Of a stretch of 64,000 nucleotides of DNA, positions 1 to 9,358 are shown one piece after another. Within the stretch, counting starts at the first letter, position 1, and each line of letters starts with the position of its first letter. Made by a program: the position numbers and the translations under genes. The DNA comes from Verrucomicrobiaceae bacterium (GTDB taxonomy: Bacteria; Verrucomicrobiota; Verrucomicrobiia; Verrucomicrobiales; Verrucomicrobiaceae), in the NCBI GenBank assembly GCA_947507875.1, contig CANNQP010000004.1:114268-178267 (forward strand). The letters are read 5' to 3'. The notes under the pieces are model-generated. The model saw only the letters and a program-made list of their open reading frames with translations. It did no database searches and had not been told where the DNA came from.

Positions 1-2
1 GC

Positions 3-1139
3 TGGATGCAGGGCGTCGGGCTGATTTTTCTCCTGGGGATGGCTCGATCGAGTCTCCTGGAGTCCCCTGGGATGACCTTCAGTTCCTTCATCTGGGGTTG
101 GGTAGGCTCCCTGCTCTTGCTGCTGACCTTGAGCCAATTGTGGCAAGTCGGAAAGCAGCCCCGCTCGCCGTCCTGGATGGGAGTGACCCTAGTGCTCGCG
201 GCCACGCTCACGGCAGTGACCAGCTACGTGATTTTTGCCATGCTCGCCGAGGGTTCAAGCATTGGCATGCCGCTGAAAAACTGGTTCGTTTACGGCGGTT
301 GGAATACGGTGTGCACGGGCATGACCTTTGGTTTCGCTGCCCTATGGGCAAGCTTCCGCTGGCGGGAGTCGGCGGCCACTTCAGCAAGGTGGAAAAACTT
401 CGCCTGGCTGCTGGCCACGGTGCTTTTGGTGTTTGCCACACTGCAAACGCTAAGCCGTGGGGCCCTGATGGCGCTGGTGGTGGCGCATGTCGCTTGGCTG
501 CTGCCTCAGGGCTGGCGCGCCGCTTGGAAGCCGATGGCTCTGCTCATGGCGTGCATGGCGTGCTTTCAGCTGTCCGCGCCGGTTCTTAGCCGCCTGGCCA
601 CGGAAGACGTCGCTGCCGACTTGGGTGTACCGACCGAAACGGTGAAATCACAAATTCAAGATTTTGGCGTCATCCCGCCCAACCCAGCCATGCGTGCCGT
701 GGAGCGAGGCGATAATGGCCGCTTTGCCATCTACACGGCAGCGCTGAGCAGCATGACGACCTGGCAAGACTGGTTGTTCGGCAAGGGTCTGTGGTCTGCG
801 AACGATGCCTGGTCGTGCTCACTCTGGTGGTATCCAGAGCACCTGCACAGTGTCTTCATGGACGCCGCCGTGCGCGGAGGAGTGGTGGCCTTGCTCGGGA
901 TTCTTTTCATCACTTGCTGGGGCCTGAAGCGTGCCTGGGCTTTGGCCGTGGAAGGTGAATCGCTGTGGTTTGTCCTCGCCTGCTTTGGCGCATCCGGTCT
1001 GATTTTCGACGGCGATAGCCTTTTCACACTGCTGAGTGTGCCGCGCTTTGAACCCCTGCTTTACTGGATGCCGCTCGTGATTGCCTCGGCTCGCTACGAG
1101 GCCTGTCGCGGCGCGACGCCGCAGCGTCTTTTTTCCTGA
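3..1139 (+). CDS. O-antigen ligase-like polytopic membrane protein (5' partial)
   Basis: The reading frame is open to the left window edge, so the first visible Met (position 6) is probably internal and the N-terminus is missing. The visible ~377 residues form about eight hydrophobic segments. A Ser-Arg-Gly motif near residue 150 and a long periplasmic-type loop followed by His-Leu-His-Ser near residue 280 fit the Wzy_C/O-antigen ligase family. These inner-membrane proteins ligate or polymerise lipid-linked glycans in lipopolysaccharide or exopolysaccharide synthesis. No glycosyltransferase is visible beside it, so the substrate cannot be told. Family assignment is by motif and topology only; an O-antigen polymerase is equally possible. 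Confidence 0.7.
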   Translation, partial: WMQGVGLIFLLGMARSSLLESPGMTFSSFIWGWVGSLLLLLTLSQLWQVGKQPRSPSWMGVTLVLAATLTAVTSYVIFAMLAEGSSIGMPLKNWFVYGGWNTVCTGMTFGFAALWASFRWRESAATSARWKNFAWLLATVLLVFATLQTLSRGALMALVVAHVAWLLPQGWRAAWKPMALLMACMACFQLSAPVLSRLATEDVAADLGVPTETVKSQIQDFGVIPPNPAMRAVERGDNGRFAIYTAALSSMTTWQDWLFGKGLWSANDAWSCSLWWYPEHLHSVFMDAAVRGGVVALLGILFITCWGLKRAWALAVEGESLWFVLACFGASGLIFDGDSLFTLLSVPRFEPLLYWMPLVIASARYEACRGATPQRLFS

Positions 1140-1148
1140 ACTCATGCC

Positions 1149-3023
1149 GTGTCAGGCCAACCCGAGCACTCCACCACCTTTCGGCAGATCCTGAGGCATC
1201 TTCTCTGGCAGTGCCGGACGTGGCTCAAGACGACCCTGGCAGAAAGCACCCTAGATCCCCTGCCCTTTCGCCGCTGGATGGTCGGCTACGGACCGAAACG
1301 TCTGCGCGCCGATTTGCGGGCGGCCATGTCGGTTTCGCTGCTGGATCTCCCCCAGGGCATGGCCTACGCAGCCCTGGCAGGCCTACCGCTCCAGGCAGGC
1401 ACCATGTGCAGCGCAGTCTCAGGCATCACCGGATCTCTTTTCAGCAGCTCACGGTACACGGTGCTCGGCCCGACGAATGCCACGGCCTTCATGATTTTTT
1501 CATTTTTCGCCGCAGGTCCTGAGCTGGATCGAGCGGGCATGATGCCGCTGCTCGTGTTCATGGTCGGTGCCTTGCTGCTGTTCGGATCTTTCCTCCGCGT
1601 GGCAGAACTCGCGCAGTACATCAGCCGAACCGTCGTCGTGGCCTATGTCACTGGCGCGTCGCTGCTGATCATTTCGAGTCAGCTCGCCTCCATCCTGGAT
1701 CTCTCCATGGTGACGGTGCTGGAAGATGGCAGCCACGTCCAGCGACGCACCCTTCCTGGCATTTGGATTCACCTCGCCACGCATCTGAAAGATTCGCATT
1801 GGCAAAGTGTGCTGGTCGCGCTCGTGACCGCGACGATTTACATCGCCATCCGCTCGCTGCGCCCTCAGTGGCCGACCTTGGCCTTGAGCTTGGTGATCAG
1901 TGCGAGCCTGGCCGCCGTGGCTTCTCAGTTCGGGCTCCAGATTTCCACCTACGCCGACGCGCGTTTCGGCATCTTGGACCTGCTCCCCAGCTTTCCTGAC
2001 TTCGTCTCACCACGGTTTTTCTCGGACTTCAGTCATCTCTTTGGCCTTGCCTTGGCCTTGGCCTTTTTGGCGACTTTGGAAAGCGCATCCATGAACAAAA
2101 CGCTGGCAAGTGTGACAGGTCAGCGTCTTGACCCTAACCAAGACATGTTCAGCTTAGGCATGGCCAACCTCGCCTGCGCATACCTAAGCGGCATGCCTTG
2201 CTCTGGCTCCCTGACACGCAGTGCGCTGAATTACCAAACTGGCGCACGCACGCCCGTGGCCGCTTTATTGAACGGTCTTTTCTGCTTACTGGGCGCTCTC
2301 ACCCTAGGGCAGCTGGTCGGCTACATCCCACGCGCCTCGCTGGCCGTGCTGATCATTTGCGTGGCCGTCTCGCTGGTGAATCACCGCCACATTCGCGTCT
2401 GCCTCAGCGCGACAGGATCCGATGCACTGGTCTTCCTCACCACCCTGACCGCGACGCTGCTGGTGCCCCTGCATGTGGCCATCTTTACCGGTGTGGGCAT
2501 TTCCGTCATGCTCTACCTGCGCAAAGTCAGCCAACCAAGGCTAGTGGAGTATGAGTTCACCCAAGAAGGCGATCTGGCAGAAGCGAGCCAAAGCGGCACA
2601 CGGCAGAACCCCTCCGTCTCCATCGTGCATGTGGAGGGCGAGCTTTTCTTCGGTGCCGCAGACCTCTTCCGCACCCAGATTCAACGAACGTGTGGGGATC
2701 CGAACCTGCGCGTCATCATTTTACGGTTAAAAAATGCCCGACACTTGGATGCCACCTGTGTACTCGCGCTGGAAGATTTGATTCGCCTTTTGCGCAAAGA
2801 AGGCCGTGAACTGCTCATCAGCGGCGTCATGAAGGATGTGCATCGGGTGCTGCGCGATTCGGGACTCGTGGAGGTGCTCGGAAGGGAAAATATCTTCCCC
2901 GCGAGCCCTAGCAATCCAAATCTGGCCACGCGCAACGCGCTCAAACGAGCGCAAAAGCTACTGGGCACGACCGAAGCGGACGTGAAGATCTTTTTCGATC
3001 CAGGCAAAAAGAAGGACAGCTGA
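1149..3023 (+). CDS. SulP family inorganic anion transporter with STAS domain
   Basis: The 624-residue protein has the SulP layout: a short cytoplasmic N-terminus, a membrane domain at about residues 55-440 containing the sulfate-transporter core (LPQGMAYAALAGLP near residue 68), and a C-terminal STAS domain at about 490-590. The STAS loop reads LDATCVLAL, where a Ser/Thr is usual. SulP proteins carry sulfate, bicarbonate or other anions across the inner membrane; the substrate cannot be read from sequence. The chosen start is GTG at 1149, nine bases after the upstream stop, suggesting cotranscription. No sulfur-assimilation or carbonic anhydrase gene is adjacent to narrow the substrate. Confidence 0.92.
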   Translation: MSGQPEHSTTFRQILRHLLWQCRTWLKTTLAESTLDPLPFRRWMVGYGPKRLRADLRAAMSVSLLDLPQGMAYAALAGLPLQAGTMCSAVSGITGSLFSSSRYTVLGPTNATAFMIFSFFAAGPELDRAGMMPLLVFMVGALLLFGSFLRVAELAQYISRTVVVAYVTGASLLIISSQLASILDLSMVTVLEDGSHVQRRTLPGIWIHLATHLKDSHWQSVLVALVTATIYIAIRSLRPQWPTLALSLVISASLAAVASQFGLQISTYADARFGILDLLPSFPDFVSPRFFSDFSHLFGLALALAFLATLESASMNKTLASVTGQRLDPNQDMFSLGMANLACAYLSGMPCSGSLTRSALNYQTGARTPVAALLNGLFCLLGALTLGQLVGYIPRASLAVLIICVAVSLVNHRHIRVCLSATGSDALVFLTTLTATLLVPLHVAIFTGVGISVMLYLRKVSQPRLVEYEFTQEGDLAEASQSGTRQNPSVSIVHVEGELFFGAADLFRTQIQRTCGDPNLRVIILRLKNARHLDATCVLALEDLIRLLRKEGRELLISGVMKDVHRVLRDSGLVEVLGRENIFPASPSNPNLATRNALKRAQKLLGTTEADVKIFFDPGKKKDS

Positions 3024-3126
3024 GTTCGTGGGCCGGGTTGACACCACCGCAGAGGGCTGCATTCTGAATCGTCCAAAGCCGGGTTGACCACGTTTCTTGC
3101 TCAAATCTGTGCAACCCCTCCCAGCC

Positions 3127-3684
3127 ATGCATTCCTCCATTGAACTCAAGCGCGAAGTCGAAGCCATCCAGATCCCCAGCGGTGACAGCATTCAGCTGCC
3201 TCTAGGACTCAAGGTCATCATCACCCAATCGCTGGGTGGCACATACACCGTGGCCACCGATTTCGGCCTCGCCCGCATCAGCACTAAGGATGCGGATGCC
3301 CTGGGCATCGATCCCGAAGCTGACAAGAAGGAACAGGAGGGAGAATCTTCCAACATCCCTGAAGATGCCACCGAGTTGGAAGCACAAGTCTGGGGCCAAT
3401 TGAAGAACGTCTATGACCCCGAGATTCCCGTCAACATCGTGGACCTCGGTCTTGTCTATGACTGCAAGGTAGAGCAAACCGAAGACGGCAAAAGCAAAGC
3501 GGTGGTGAAAATGACCCTCACCGCCCCTGGCTGTGGCATGGGCCCAACCATCGCCGCGGATGCCCAAAGCCGCATCATGACCATCGAGGAAATCGACGAT
3601 GCAGCCGTGGAGCTCGTCTGGGAGCCCGCATGGAATCAAGGCATGATTTCCATCGAAGGAAAAATGAAGTTGGGGATGATCTGA
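3127..3684 (+). CDS. sufT: SufT-like Fe-S cluster assembly factor
   Basis: The protein (185 aa) has an N-terminal segment with the SufT signature (IPSG, then ITQSLGGTYTVATDFGLARI, then DADALG). A DUF59/MIP18-PaaD-type domain follows at about residues 85-185, with the conserved TAPGCGMGP stretch. This is the long SufT form, implicated in maturation of Fe-S proteins. ATG at 3127 was preferred over an upstream in-frame TTG at 3097 because the family alignment begins at that Met. No suf operon is present, so the gene is detached from its usual partners; Fe-S clients nearby include HemW, NuoB and LipA. Confidence 0.9.
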   Translation: MHSSIELKREVEAIQIPSGDSIQLPLGLKVIITQSLGGTYTVATDFGLARISTKDADALGIDPEADKKEQEGESSNIPEDATELEAQVWGQLKNVYDPEIPVNIVDLGLVYDCKVEQTEDGKSKAVVKMTLTAPGCGMGPTIAADAQSRIMTIEEIDDAAVELVWEPAWNQGMISIEGKMKLGMI

Positions 3685-3702
3685 GTTTCGTCTTCCTCTT
3701 TC

Positions 3703-3996
3703 ATGGCGCGCTTCAAGCCACCCGGGCAATGCCCCAACTGCGGCGAATGGGTTCCACGTGGAGCCCTCGCCTGCGATGAGTGTGGCTCTTGCGCCAAATC
3801 AGGTTGGCATGACGACGCGGAACAGGATGGCCTGGATCTGCCCTCGGATGACTTTGATTACGATGCATTCATCGCGCGTGAGTTTGGAGGGCAAGAGCCG
3901 CAGGGGCGTGTGCCATCCACCCAGAAGTTATGGAAGGGCGTCGCGATTGTCTTGGTGATGGTTTTGTTGGCAAGTTGGCTGCTGTCCGGTCGGTAA
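3703..3996 (+). CDS. Small zinc-ribbon protein with C-terminal membrane anchor
   Basis: This 97-residue protein has two Cys-x-x-Cys pairs in residues 9-30 (CPNCGEW and CDECGSC), which form a likely zinc ribbon. An acidic middle section follows, then one hydrophobic segment at about residues 77-95 ending in SGR. It is therefore predicted as a tail-anchored inner-membrane protein with a cytoplasmic zinc ribbon. It starts 18 bases after sufT and is likely cotranscribed. I recognise no named family. A similar ribbon-plus-helix arrangement in reverse order occurs at 19632-19871. Confidence 0.75.
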   Translation: MARFKPPGQCPNCGEWVPRGALACDECGSCAKSGWHDDAEQDGLDLPSDDFDYDAFIAREFGGQEPQGRVPSTQKLWKGVAIVLVMVLLASWLLSGR

Positions 3997-4116
3997 GAGC
4001 CCTCTGCCTCTCGGTCGATGCAAATTTCAGGAGGGCTGCTTGCAACGCGGAACCAGCAGCCTAGATTTTTTCTCAAACAGAAAGGCTATTTTGGCTTTCC
4101 TATCGTTTCTACTGTT

Positions 4117-6642
4117 ATGAACAACTTTACCCCACGCGCTCAACAGGTTCTGGCACTCGCCCGCAAGGAGGCAGACCGCTTTAACCATAACTATGTCGGC
4201 ACCGAACACATCTTGCTCGGGCTGATTAAACTTGGGCAAGGTGTTGCTGTGAACGTGCTAGGCAAACTCGGCCTCGATCTAGAAACAGTACGTCTGCATG
4301 TCGAACAAAAAGTCGGCTCAGGCCCTGAAACCAAAATGGTGGGCAACATCCCCTACACGCCACGTGTCAAGAAAGTGCTAGCGCTCGCTAGCAAAGAGGC
4401 CAAAGCCCTGACGCACAGCTACGTCGGCACAGAGCACATCCTGCTGGGTCTGCTGCGGGAAGGCGAAGGCGTGGCGGCCCAAGTGCTGCGCGACCTTGAC
4501 GTGAACCTAGACAAGGCACGCAATGAAATCCTTCGTGAGCTGGATCCCAATTTCAGCGCCAATGACGAAGAGGACGAAGAAAGCAGCGACCCTGTGACGC
4601 CCGATGGCAAAGGCGACGTCGATCCCGGCAAGAAAAAGAAAAAGAACGAAAAAACCCCTGCCCTCAAAGCCTTTGGCCGCGACCTCACCGAGCTCGCTCA
4701 GCAGGGTGAAATGGACCCGGTCATTGGCCGCAGCGAAGAAATCGCACGCGTGATCCAGATCCTTTGCCGCCGCACGAAAAACAACCCCGTGTTGATTGGC
4801 GAAGCCGGAGTGGGCAAAACCGCCATCGTCGAAGGTCTCGCTCAAGAGATCATCAACGGCAACGTGCCAGAAATTCTGCGTGAGAAACGAGTCATCACCC
4901 TAGACCTTGCCCTCATGGTGGCAGGCACCAAATATCGCGGCCAATTTGAGGAGCGCATCAAAGCCGTCATGGATGAGATTCGCCGCACGAAAAACGTCAT
5001 CCTTTTCATCGACGAACTGCACACCATGGTCGGTGCTGGCTCTGCCGAAGGTACCATGGATGCCAGCAATATCATCAAACCTGCCCTTAGCCGCGGTGAG
5101 ATGCAGGTCATCGGGGCAACCACCCTGAACGAATATCGCAAATACATCGAGAAAGACAGCGCCCTGGAACGCCGCTTCCAACAGGTCAAGGTGGAAGAGC
5201 CTTCCGTCGAAGACGCCATCAAAATCCTCATGGGACTGAAGGGCAAATACGAGATGCACCACAAGGCCACCTACACCGACGAAGCCATTCGCCAATCGGT
5301 GCAGCTGAGTTCACGCTACCTCACCGCCCGCTTCCTTCCGGACAAGGCCATTGACATCATGGATGAAGCTGGCTCACGCTGCCGCATCGCCGCCATGACT
5401 CGGCCGCCTGAGCTCAAGGACATCGACGCGGAGATCGAGCAAATCCGAGTGGAAAAAGAAACCTGCATCAAAGATCAGGACTTCGAAAAAGCGGCGCGTC
5501 TTCGTGATCATGAAAAAAATGCCAAGAAGCGCTACGACGATATCTTAGCCCACTGGCGTCAGCACAACCAAGAATCCACGGTAACCGTTAGCGAAGACGA
5601 CGTCATGGCAGTGGTCTCCAAGTGGACGGGTGTTCCGCTTCAACGCATGGAGCAGGCAGAGGCAGCCAAGCTGCTCAAGATGGAAGAAGAGCTGAAAGGC
5701 AAAGTCATCGGTCAAGACGAAGCGGTCATTGCCATCAGCAAGGCACTGCGTCGTAGCCGCGCAGACCTCAAGGACCCACGCCGCCCGATTGGGAGTTTCC
5801 TCTTCCTCGGCCCCACGGGGGTCGGTAAAACGTTCTTGGCCAAGAACTTGGCGGAGTTCATGTTCGGTAGCGCTGAAGCACTGATCCAGCTCGACATGTC
5901 GGAATACATGGAGAAGCACACTGCTAGCCGTCTCATCGGCGCACCTCCAGGGTACGTCGGTTATGAAGAGGGTGGTCAGCTTTCGGAGGCTGTGCGTCGT
6001 CGCCCCTACAGTGTGGTTTTGTTCGATGAGATCGAAAAAGCGCACCCCGACGTGATGCACCTGCTCCTTCAGATCCTGGAGGAAGGTCAAGTCACCGACA
6101 ATTTCGGTAGGAAGATCGACTTCCGCAACACCATCGTGATCCTAACCTCGAACGTGGGCGCCGAACAGATTAAGCGTCAGACCACGCTGGGTTTTGCCGC
6201 GATGCAGCAAGACCACGCGGACAACGACGCCATCAAAGGCAAGATTCAGGAGACGGCGAAGAAGTTCTTCAAGCCTGAATTCCTGAATCGACTGGATGAC
6301 CTGATTGTCTTCAAGATGCTTGAGAAAGAGCAACTGGCCACGATTGTGAACCTTGAGGTCGAAAAAGTGGTGAATCGCCTCAAGAAACGGAACATTCACA
6401 TCAAGCTCGACAGCACGGCGATCGAGTTTCTCATGAAGGAAGGTTACGACCCTCAATATGGGGCCAGACCGATGCGCCGCGCAGTCGAGAAAAACATCGA
6501 AGACCCTCTCTCCGAACACCTGTTGCGTGGGGATGTCCGCGAAGGGGATACCGTGATTGTTGCCTTCGATCCTGAAGCCAAGCGCCTCAAGTTCTCCGCA
6601 GAATCCACCCCTCGGGTGGCCGAAGAAATCGCAGCGAACTGA
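4117..6642 (+). CDS. clpC: ATP-dependent Clp protease ATP-binding subunit ClpC
   Basis: The protein (841 aa) has the full ClpC layout. A double Clp_N repeat lies at about 5-145 (both copies read [11 protein letters not shown]). The first AAA+ module has Walker A GEAGVGKT near 228, a UVR-like linker lies near 435-470, and the second AAA+ module has GPTGVGKT near 566 plus a C-terminal D2-small domain. ClpC unfolds substrates for ClpP and acts in protein quality control. The ORF could be extended to ATG 4018, but homology begins at [10 protein letters not shown], so 4117 was chosen. thiD begins 21 bases downstream. No clpP or ctsR/mcsAB genes are nearby. Confidence 0.96.
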   Translation: MNNFTPRAQQVLALARKEADRFNHNYVGTEHILLGLIKLGQGVAVNVLGKLGLDLETVRLHVEQKVGSGPETKMVGNIPYTPRVKKVLALASKEAKALTHSYVGTEHILLGLLREGEGVAAQVLRDLDVNLDKARNEILRELDPNFSANDEEDEESSDPVTPDGKGDVDPGKKKKKNEKTPALKAFGRDLTELAQQGEMDPVIGRSEEIARVIQILCRRTKNNPVLIGEAGVGKTAIVEGLAQEIINGNVPEILREKRVITLDLALMVAGTKYRGQFEERIKAVMDEIRRTKNVILFIDELHTMVGAGSAEGTMDASNIIKPALSRGEMQVIGATTLNEYRKYIEKDSALERRFQQVKVEEPSVEDAIKILMGLKGKYEMHHKATYTDEAIRQSVQLSSRYLTARFLPDKAIDIMDEAGSRCRIAAMTRPPELKDIDAEIEQIRVEKETCIKDQDFEKAARLRDHEKNAKKRYDDILAHWRQHNQESTVTVSEDDVMAVVSKWTGVPLQRMEQAEAAKLLKMEEELKGKVIGQDEAVIAISKALRRSRADLKDPRRPIGSFLFLGPTGVGKTFLAKNLAEFMFGSAEALIQLDMSEYMEKHTASRLIGAPPGYVGYEEGGQLSEAVRRRPYSVVLFDEIEKAHPDVMHLLLQILEEGQVTDNFGRKIDFRNTIVILTSNVGAEQIKRQTTLGFAAMQQDHADNDAIKGKIQETAKKFFKPEFLNRLDDLIVFKMLEKEQLATIVNLEVEKVVNRLKKRNIHIKLDSTAIEFLMKEGYDPQYGARPMRRAVEKNIEDPLSEHLLRGDVREGDTVIVAFDPEAKRLKFSAESTPRVAEEIAAN

Positions 6643-6663
6643 AGCCACGTCACGCGCTCCCGC

Positions 6664-7479
6664 ATGTCCAACCGACCAGGCTGCCCGCCTCCGATTCTGA
6701 GCATCGCTGGCTCAGATTGTTCGGCGGGTGCGGGCATCCAGGCTGACCTAAAGACCATCTTCGCCCTTGGCGGTTATGGTCTAACGGCCGTCACGAGCGT
6801 CGTCTCAGAAACGCCTGGCCGAGTCTCGATGATCCATAAGATGGATGAGGCGATCATCCGAGACCAGGTGGAAATCCTGTTGTCTGCTTTCCCCATCAAG
6901 GCAGCAAAAACAGGCATGCTCGGCGGAGAGGAACAAGTGTGTGCTGTGGCAGACGTTTGGAGCCGGCTAGGTCAGAAAGTCCCGCTAGTCGTAGATCCAG
7001 TCATGGTCGCCACCAGCGGTGGCAAACTCTTGCAGGACTCCGCCATTGAGGGGTTGTGTGATCGTCTTCTGCCCCTGGCTACCGTCATCACGCCGAACAT
7101 GGATGAAGCGGAAGTGCTGTGGCAAAAGCCCGTGAAGACTCGCGGTGAGATGGAAGCCTGCGCACGCGATTTAGCGGATCGTTTTCAAACAAACATCCTG
7201 GTCAAGGGCGGGCACCTGCTAGACGACAAGGCTGCTGATGTTGCCTGTATTGGCGGTGAGATGCATTGGTTTGAGGTCGAAAGAACGCCTGGCGTTCAAA
7301 CCCATGGCACGGGCTGCACCTATTCTGCAGCCATTGCGACGGCACTGGGCTTAGGACATGATTTACGTCAGGCCATCGCACATGCCAAAGCCTATGTGAG
7401 TGATGCTATTTCCAAGCATTATGCCTGGACTTTTTCACAACACACGGTGCATGCGCTGAACCATTCTGTGGCTGCATGA
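6664..7479 (+). CDS. thiD: Bifunctional hydroxymethylpyrimidine kinase/phosphomethylpyrimidine kinase
   Basis: The 271 residues match ThiD, which phosphorylates 4-amino-5-hydroxymethyl-2-methylpyrimidine twice in thiamine biosynthesis. Visible family marks are the N-terminal SIAGSDCSAGAGIQADLK, the central VVDPVMVATSG, and the GTGCTYSAA anion-hole and catalytic loop near residue 215. It is a ribokinase-fold cytoplasmic enzyme of normal length. It follows clpC by 21 bases and its stop overlaps the next start by ATGA (7476-7479), so translation of the two is probably coupled. No other thiamine gene is in the window. Confidence 0.95.
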   Translation: MSNRPGCPPPILSIAGSDCSAGAGIQADLKTIFALGGYGLTAVTSVVSETPGRVSMIHKMDEAIIRDQVEILLSAFPIKAAKTGMLGGEEQVCAVADVWSRLGQKVPLVVDPVMVATSGGKLLQDSAIEGLCDRLLPLATVITPNMDEAEVLWQKPVKTRGEMEACARDLADRFQTNILVKGGHLLDDKAADVACIGGEMHWFEVERTPGVQTHGTGCTYSAAIATALGLGHDLRQAIAHAKAYVSDAISKHYAWTFSQHTVHALNHSVAA

Positions 7480-8594
7480 AGGCACTGCTTATCCATTTAG
7501 GATTCATGGGCGGAGCGCTACTCTCGCTCGCCCAAGCCGCGTCCATTGCCCCCCAAAAAGAATCACAGCCGCCTCTCTCTCAAGCCGCCGTACAAAATGC
7601 CTTTCAGTTACTTCGCAGTGAATACATCCGAGCAGACAAACTGGATCATTCTGCCCTAGGACGAGCGGCCCTACGGGGTCTGCTTCAAGAGTTGGATCTT
7701 GGAGCCTCTCTCATACGCAACACAGACACCTTGCGTCCCCCCATCGCCGAAGGCTTGATCTCAGAAAAGCTGACGCCAAGTGTCGCTTACGAGCGCTTCC
7801 AATCCTTCACTCAAAAGGAAGTTCATGCGTTTCGTGAACAGCTGAAATCTCATGCAGAGACTAAGGTTCAGCATGTCATCCTCGACCTTCGCCATCCAGC
7901 CGCGCCTGGTGATTTTGAAGTCGCTGCGAATCTGCTCGAGTCCTTTGTCCCTGAAGGTGAGCTCATGTTTAAGCTCAAGCAGGCACAGTCGCAGGTCACC
8001 CAGCTTTACATCAGCCATCAAAAACCCATTTGGAATCGTCCATGCCTGGTCTTGATCGATGAGGACTGCTGCAATCTCGCAGAAACCGTTGCAGCGGTGC
8101 TCAAGCAGCGCGGTTTGGCCCTTCTGATCGGCAGCCCCACTCGCGGTGCCACGGTTCGCTTTGAAACGAGACCTCTCGATGCGCTTTGGTCTATCCGATA
8201 CGCCCGCGCTGAAATGCAGCTGCCAGACAACACCTCACTTTTTGGCCAAGGCTTGACGCCTGATTTCCCCATCATTTTGCCTCCTGGGATGAAACAGCCA
8301 CTTTTTGCTGCAGATCAACGCCCCTCCTTGAGGGAAACCTTTTTTGAGACTCCACGACCTCGCTACAATGAGGCCGCTTTGGTGAATCGACGCAATCCCG
8401 AACTCGATGATTTCATCCGACGCAGCGCAGGTCTCGAAAAACAGTCCCCGACCAAGCTGCCGAAAGATCAGGTGCTACAACGGGCCGTGGATATGATCAT
8501 AACGCGCTCGTTTTTTGAGCAAACTCAGCTCAAGTGGGAAATGAAAGATTCATCTCAACCCAAGACCATCCACAAAACGGATCAGGCCCCATGA
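7476..8594 (+). CDS. Secreted S41 (C-terminal processing) peptidase-like protein lacking the catalytic dyad
   Basis: This 372-residue protein has a signal peptide (about 1-21) and a core resembling the S41/CtpA hydrolase domain (VQHVILDLRHPAAPGDFEVA, CLVLIDEDCCNLAETVAAVLKQ, ALLIGSPTRGA, GQGLTPDFPI). In active S41 enzymes the motif around GxASASE carries the nucleophile Ser and the base Lys lies 25 residues later in FGKG. Here those positions appear to be Asn200 and Ala225, again exactly 25 apart. No PDZ domain is evident. It is most likely an exported non-catalytic relative, perhaps a scaffold or binding protein. It overlaps thiD (ATGA) and the next gene (ATGA). Function is inference. Confidence 0.7.
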   Translation: MKALLIHLGFMGGALLSLAQAASIAPQKESQPPLSQAAVQNAFQLLRSEYIRADKLDHSALGRAALRGLLQELDLGASLIRNTDTLRPPIAEGLISEKLTPSVAYERFQSFTQKEVHAFREQLKSHAETKVQHVILDLRHPAAPGDFEVAANLLESFVPEGELMFKLKQAQSQVTQLYISHQKPIWNRPCLVLIDEDCCNLAETVAAVLKQRGLALLIGSPTRGATVRFETRPLDALWSIRYARAEMQLPDNTSLFGQGLTPDFPIILPPGMKQPLFAADQRPSLRETFFETPRPRYNEAALVNRRNPELDDFIRRSAGLEKQSPTKLPKDQVLQRAVDMIITRSFFEQTQLKWEMKDSSQPKTIHKTDQAP

Positions 8595-8812
8595 TTCCCT
8601 CCCAAGTCTACACTCATGTGACGCTCATGAGTCCGCACGATGAGCGAACGTGGCATGCCCAACTGCCAAATGGCAAACCCGTCATCGCCTTTCGCCTTCA
8701 GCACGAATCGAGGCTCGCTCTCCAAGCCGGAGATGTCGTGCCTGCGAGCCTGAGCGTGTGCGATTTTTCGCAAGCACACCTAGAAGAACCGTGCTTAGCT
8801 CACGAAGGTTAA
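8591..8812 (+). CDS. Divergent IF-1-like OB-fold protein
   Basis: This 73-residue protein starts at ATG 8591, overlapping the previous stop by ATGA. Its pattern follows translation initiation factor IF-1: a central beta stretch (WHAQLPNGKPVIAFRL), then LQAGDVVPASLSVCDFSQAHL, which lines up with the IF-1 consensus IRxGDxVxVELSPYDLxxGRI. Many IF-1 core positions differ (SVCDFSQ for SPYDLTR), so it is a distant S1/IF-1 OB-fold relative, not the housekeeping InfA. It could bind RNA or be a degenerate copy. Confidence in the reading frame is higher than in the function. Confidence 0.55.
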   Translation: MIPSQVYTHVTLMSPHDERTWHAQLPNGKPVIAFRLQHESRLALQAGDVVPASLSVCDFSQAHLEEPCLAHEG

Positions 8813-8830
8813 CCCATCGACTGCAACGCC

Positions 8831-9358
8831 ATGACTCTGAATCCCAAGCTCGCCAAACTGCTGAATGAACAGATCAATAACGAAATGTCTTCCAGCTATG
8901 TTTACTTAGCCATGTCAGCGTGGTTCGAGCAGACACCCTACTCCGGCTTTGCCCAGTGGATGTTCAATCAAAGCCGCGAGGAAACCATGCATGCGCTGAA
9001 GTTTTACCAATACGTGGTGGATCGTGACGCGGCAGTGGTCTTGCAACCTATCGCCAAGCCGAAAGCAGACTTCAAAAGTCCCATTGATGTTTTTGAGCAT
9101 AGCCTCAAGCAGGAGCAAAAAGTCACTCAGCAAATCAATGACCTCTTTGAAGTCGCCGAACAAGTCAAAGACCATGCGTCCAAGAATTTGCTGCTCTGGT
9201 TCCTGAATGAACAGATGGAGGAAGAAAAATCCGTGAAGGATATGTTGGATCGCCTGAAACTCGCGGGCAATGATCCTGCAAGTCTGCTGGTGTTGGATCG
9301 GGAAGCCGCCCAACGAAAAGGAGCAACCGAAAGTCAGGAAGCTGACGCGTCCCATTGA
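8831..9358 (+). CDS. ftnA: Non-heme ferritin
   Basis: The 175-residue four-helix protein matches FtnA-type bacterial ferritin: LNEQINNEMSSSYVYLAMSAWFE at the N-terminus, SREETMHALKFYQYV with the diiron His/Glu, and a third helix with EQVKDHASKNLLLWFLNEQMEEE. It forms a 24-mer cage that oxidises and stores iron in the cytoplasm. A short polar tail (AAQRKGATESQEADASH) extends beyond the usual end. It lies 18 bases after the OB-fold gene and overlaps hemW at 9355-9358. Pairing with an Fe-S/heme-related gene is suggestive but not proof of co-function. Confidence 0.94.
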   Translation: MTLNPKLAKLLNEQINNEMSSSYVYLAMSAWFEQTPYSGFAQWMFNQSREETMHALKFYQYVVDRDAAVVLQPIAKPKADFKSPIDVFEHSLKQEQKVTQQINDLFEVAEQVKDHASKNLLLWFLNEQMEEEKSVKDMLDRLKLAGNDPASLLVLDREAAQRKGATESQEADASH

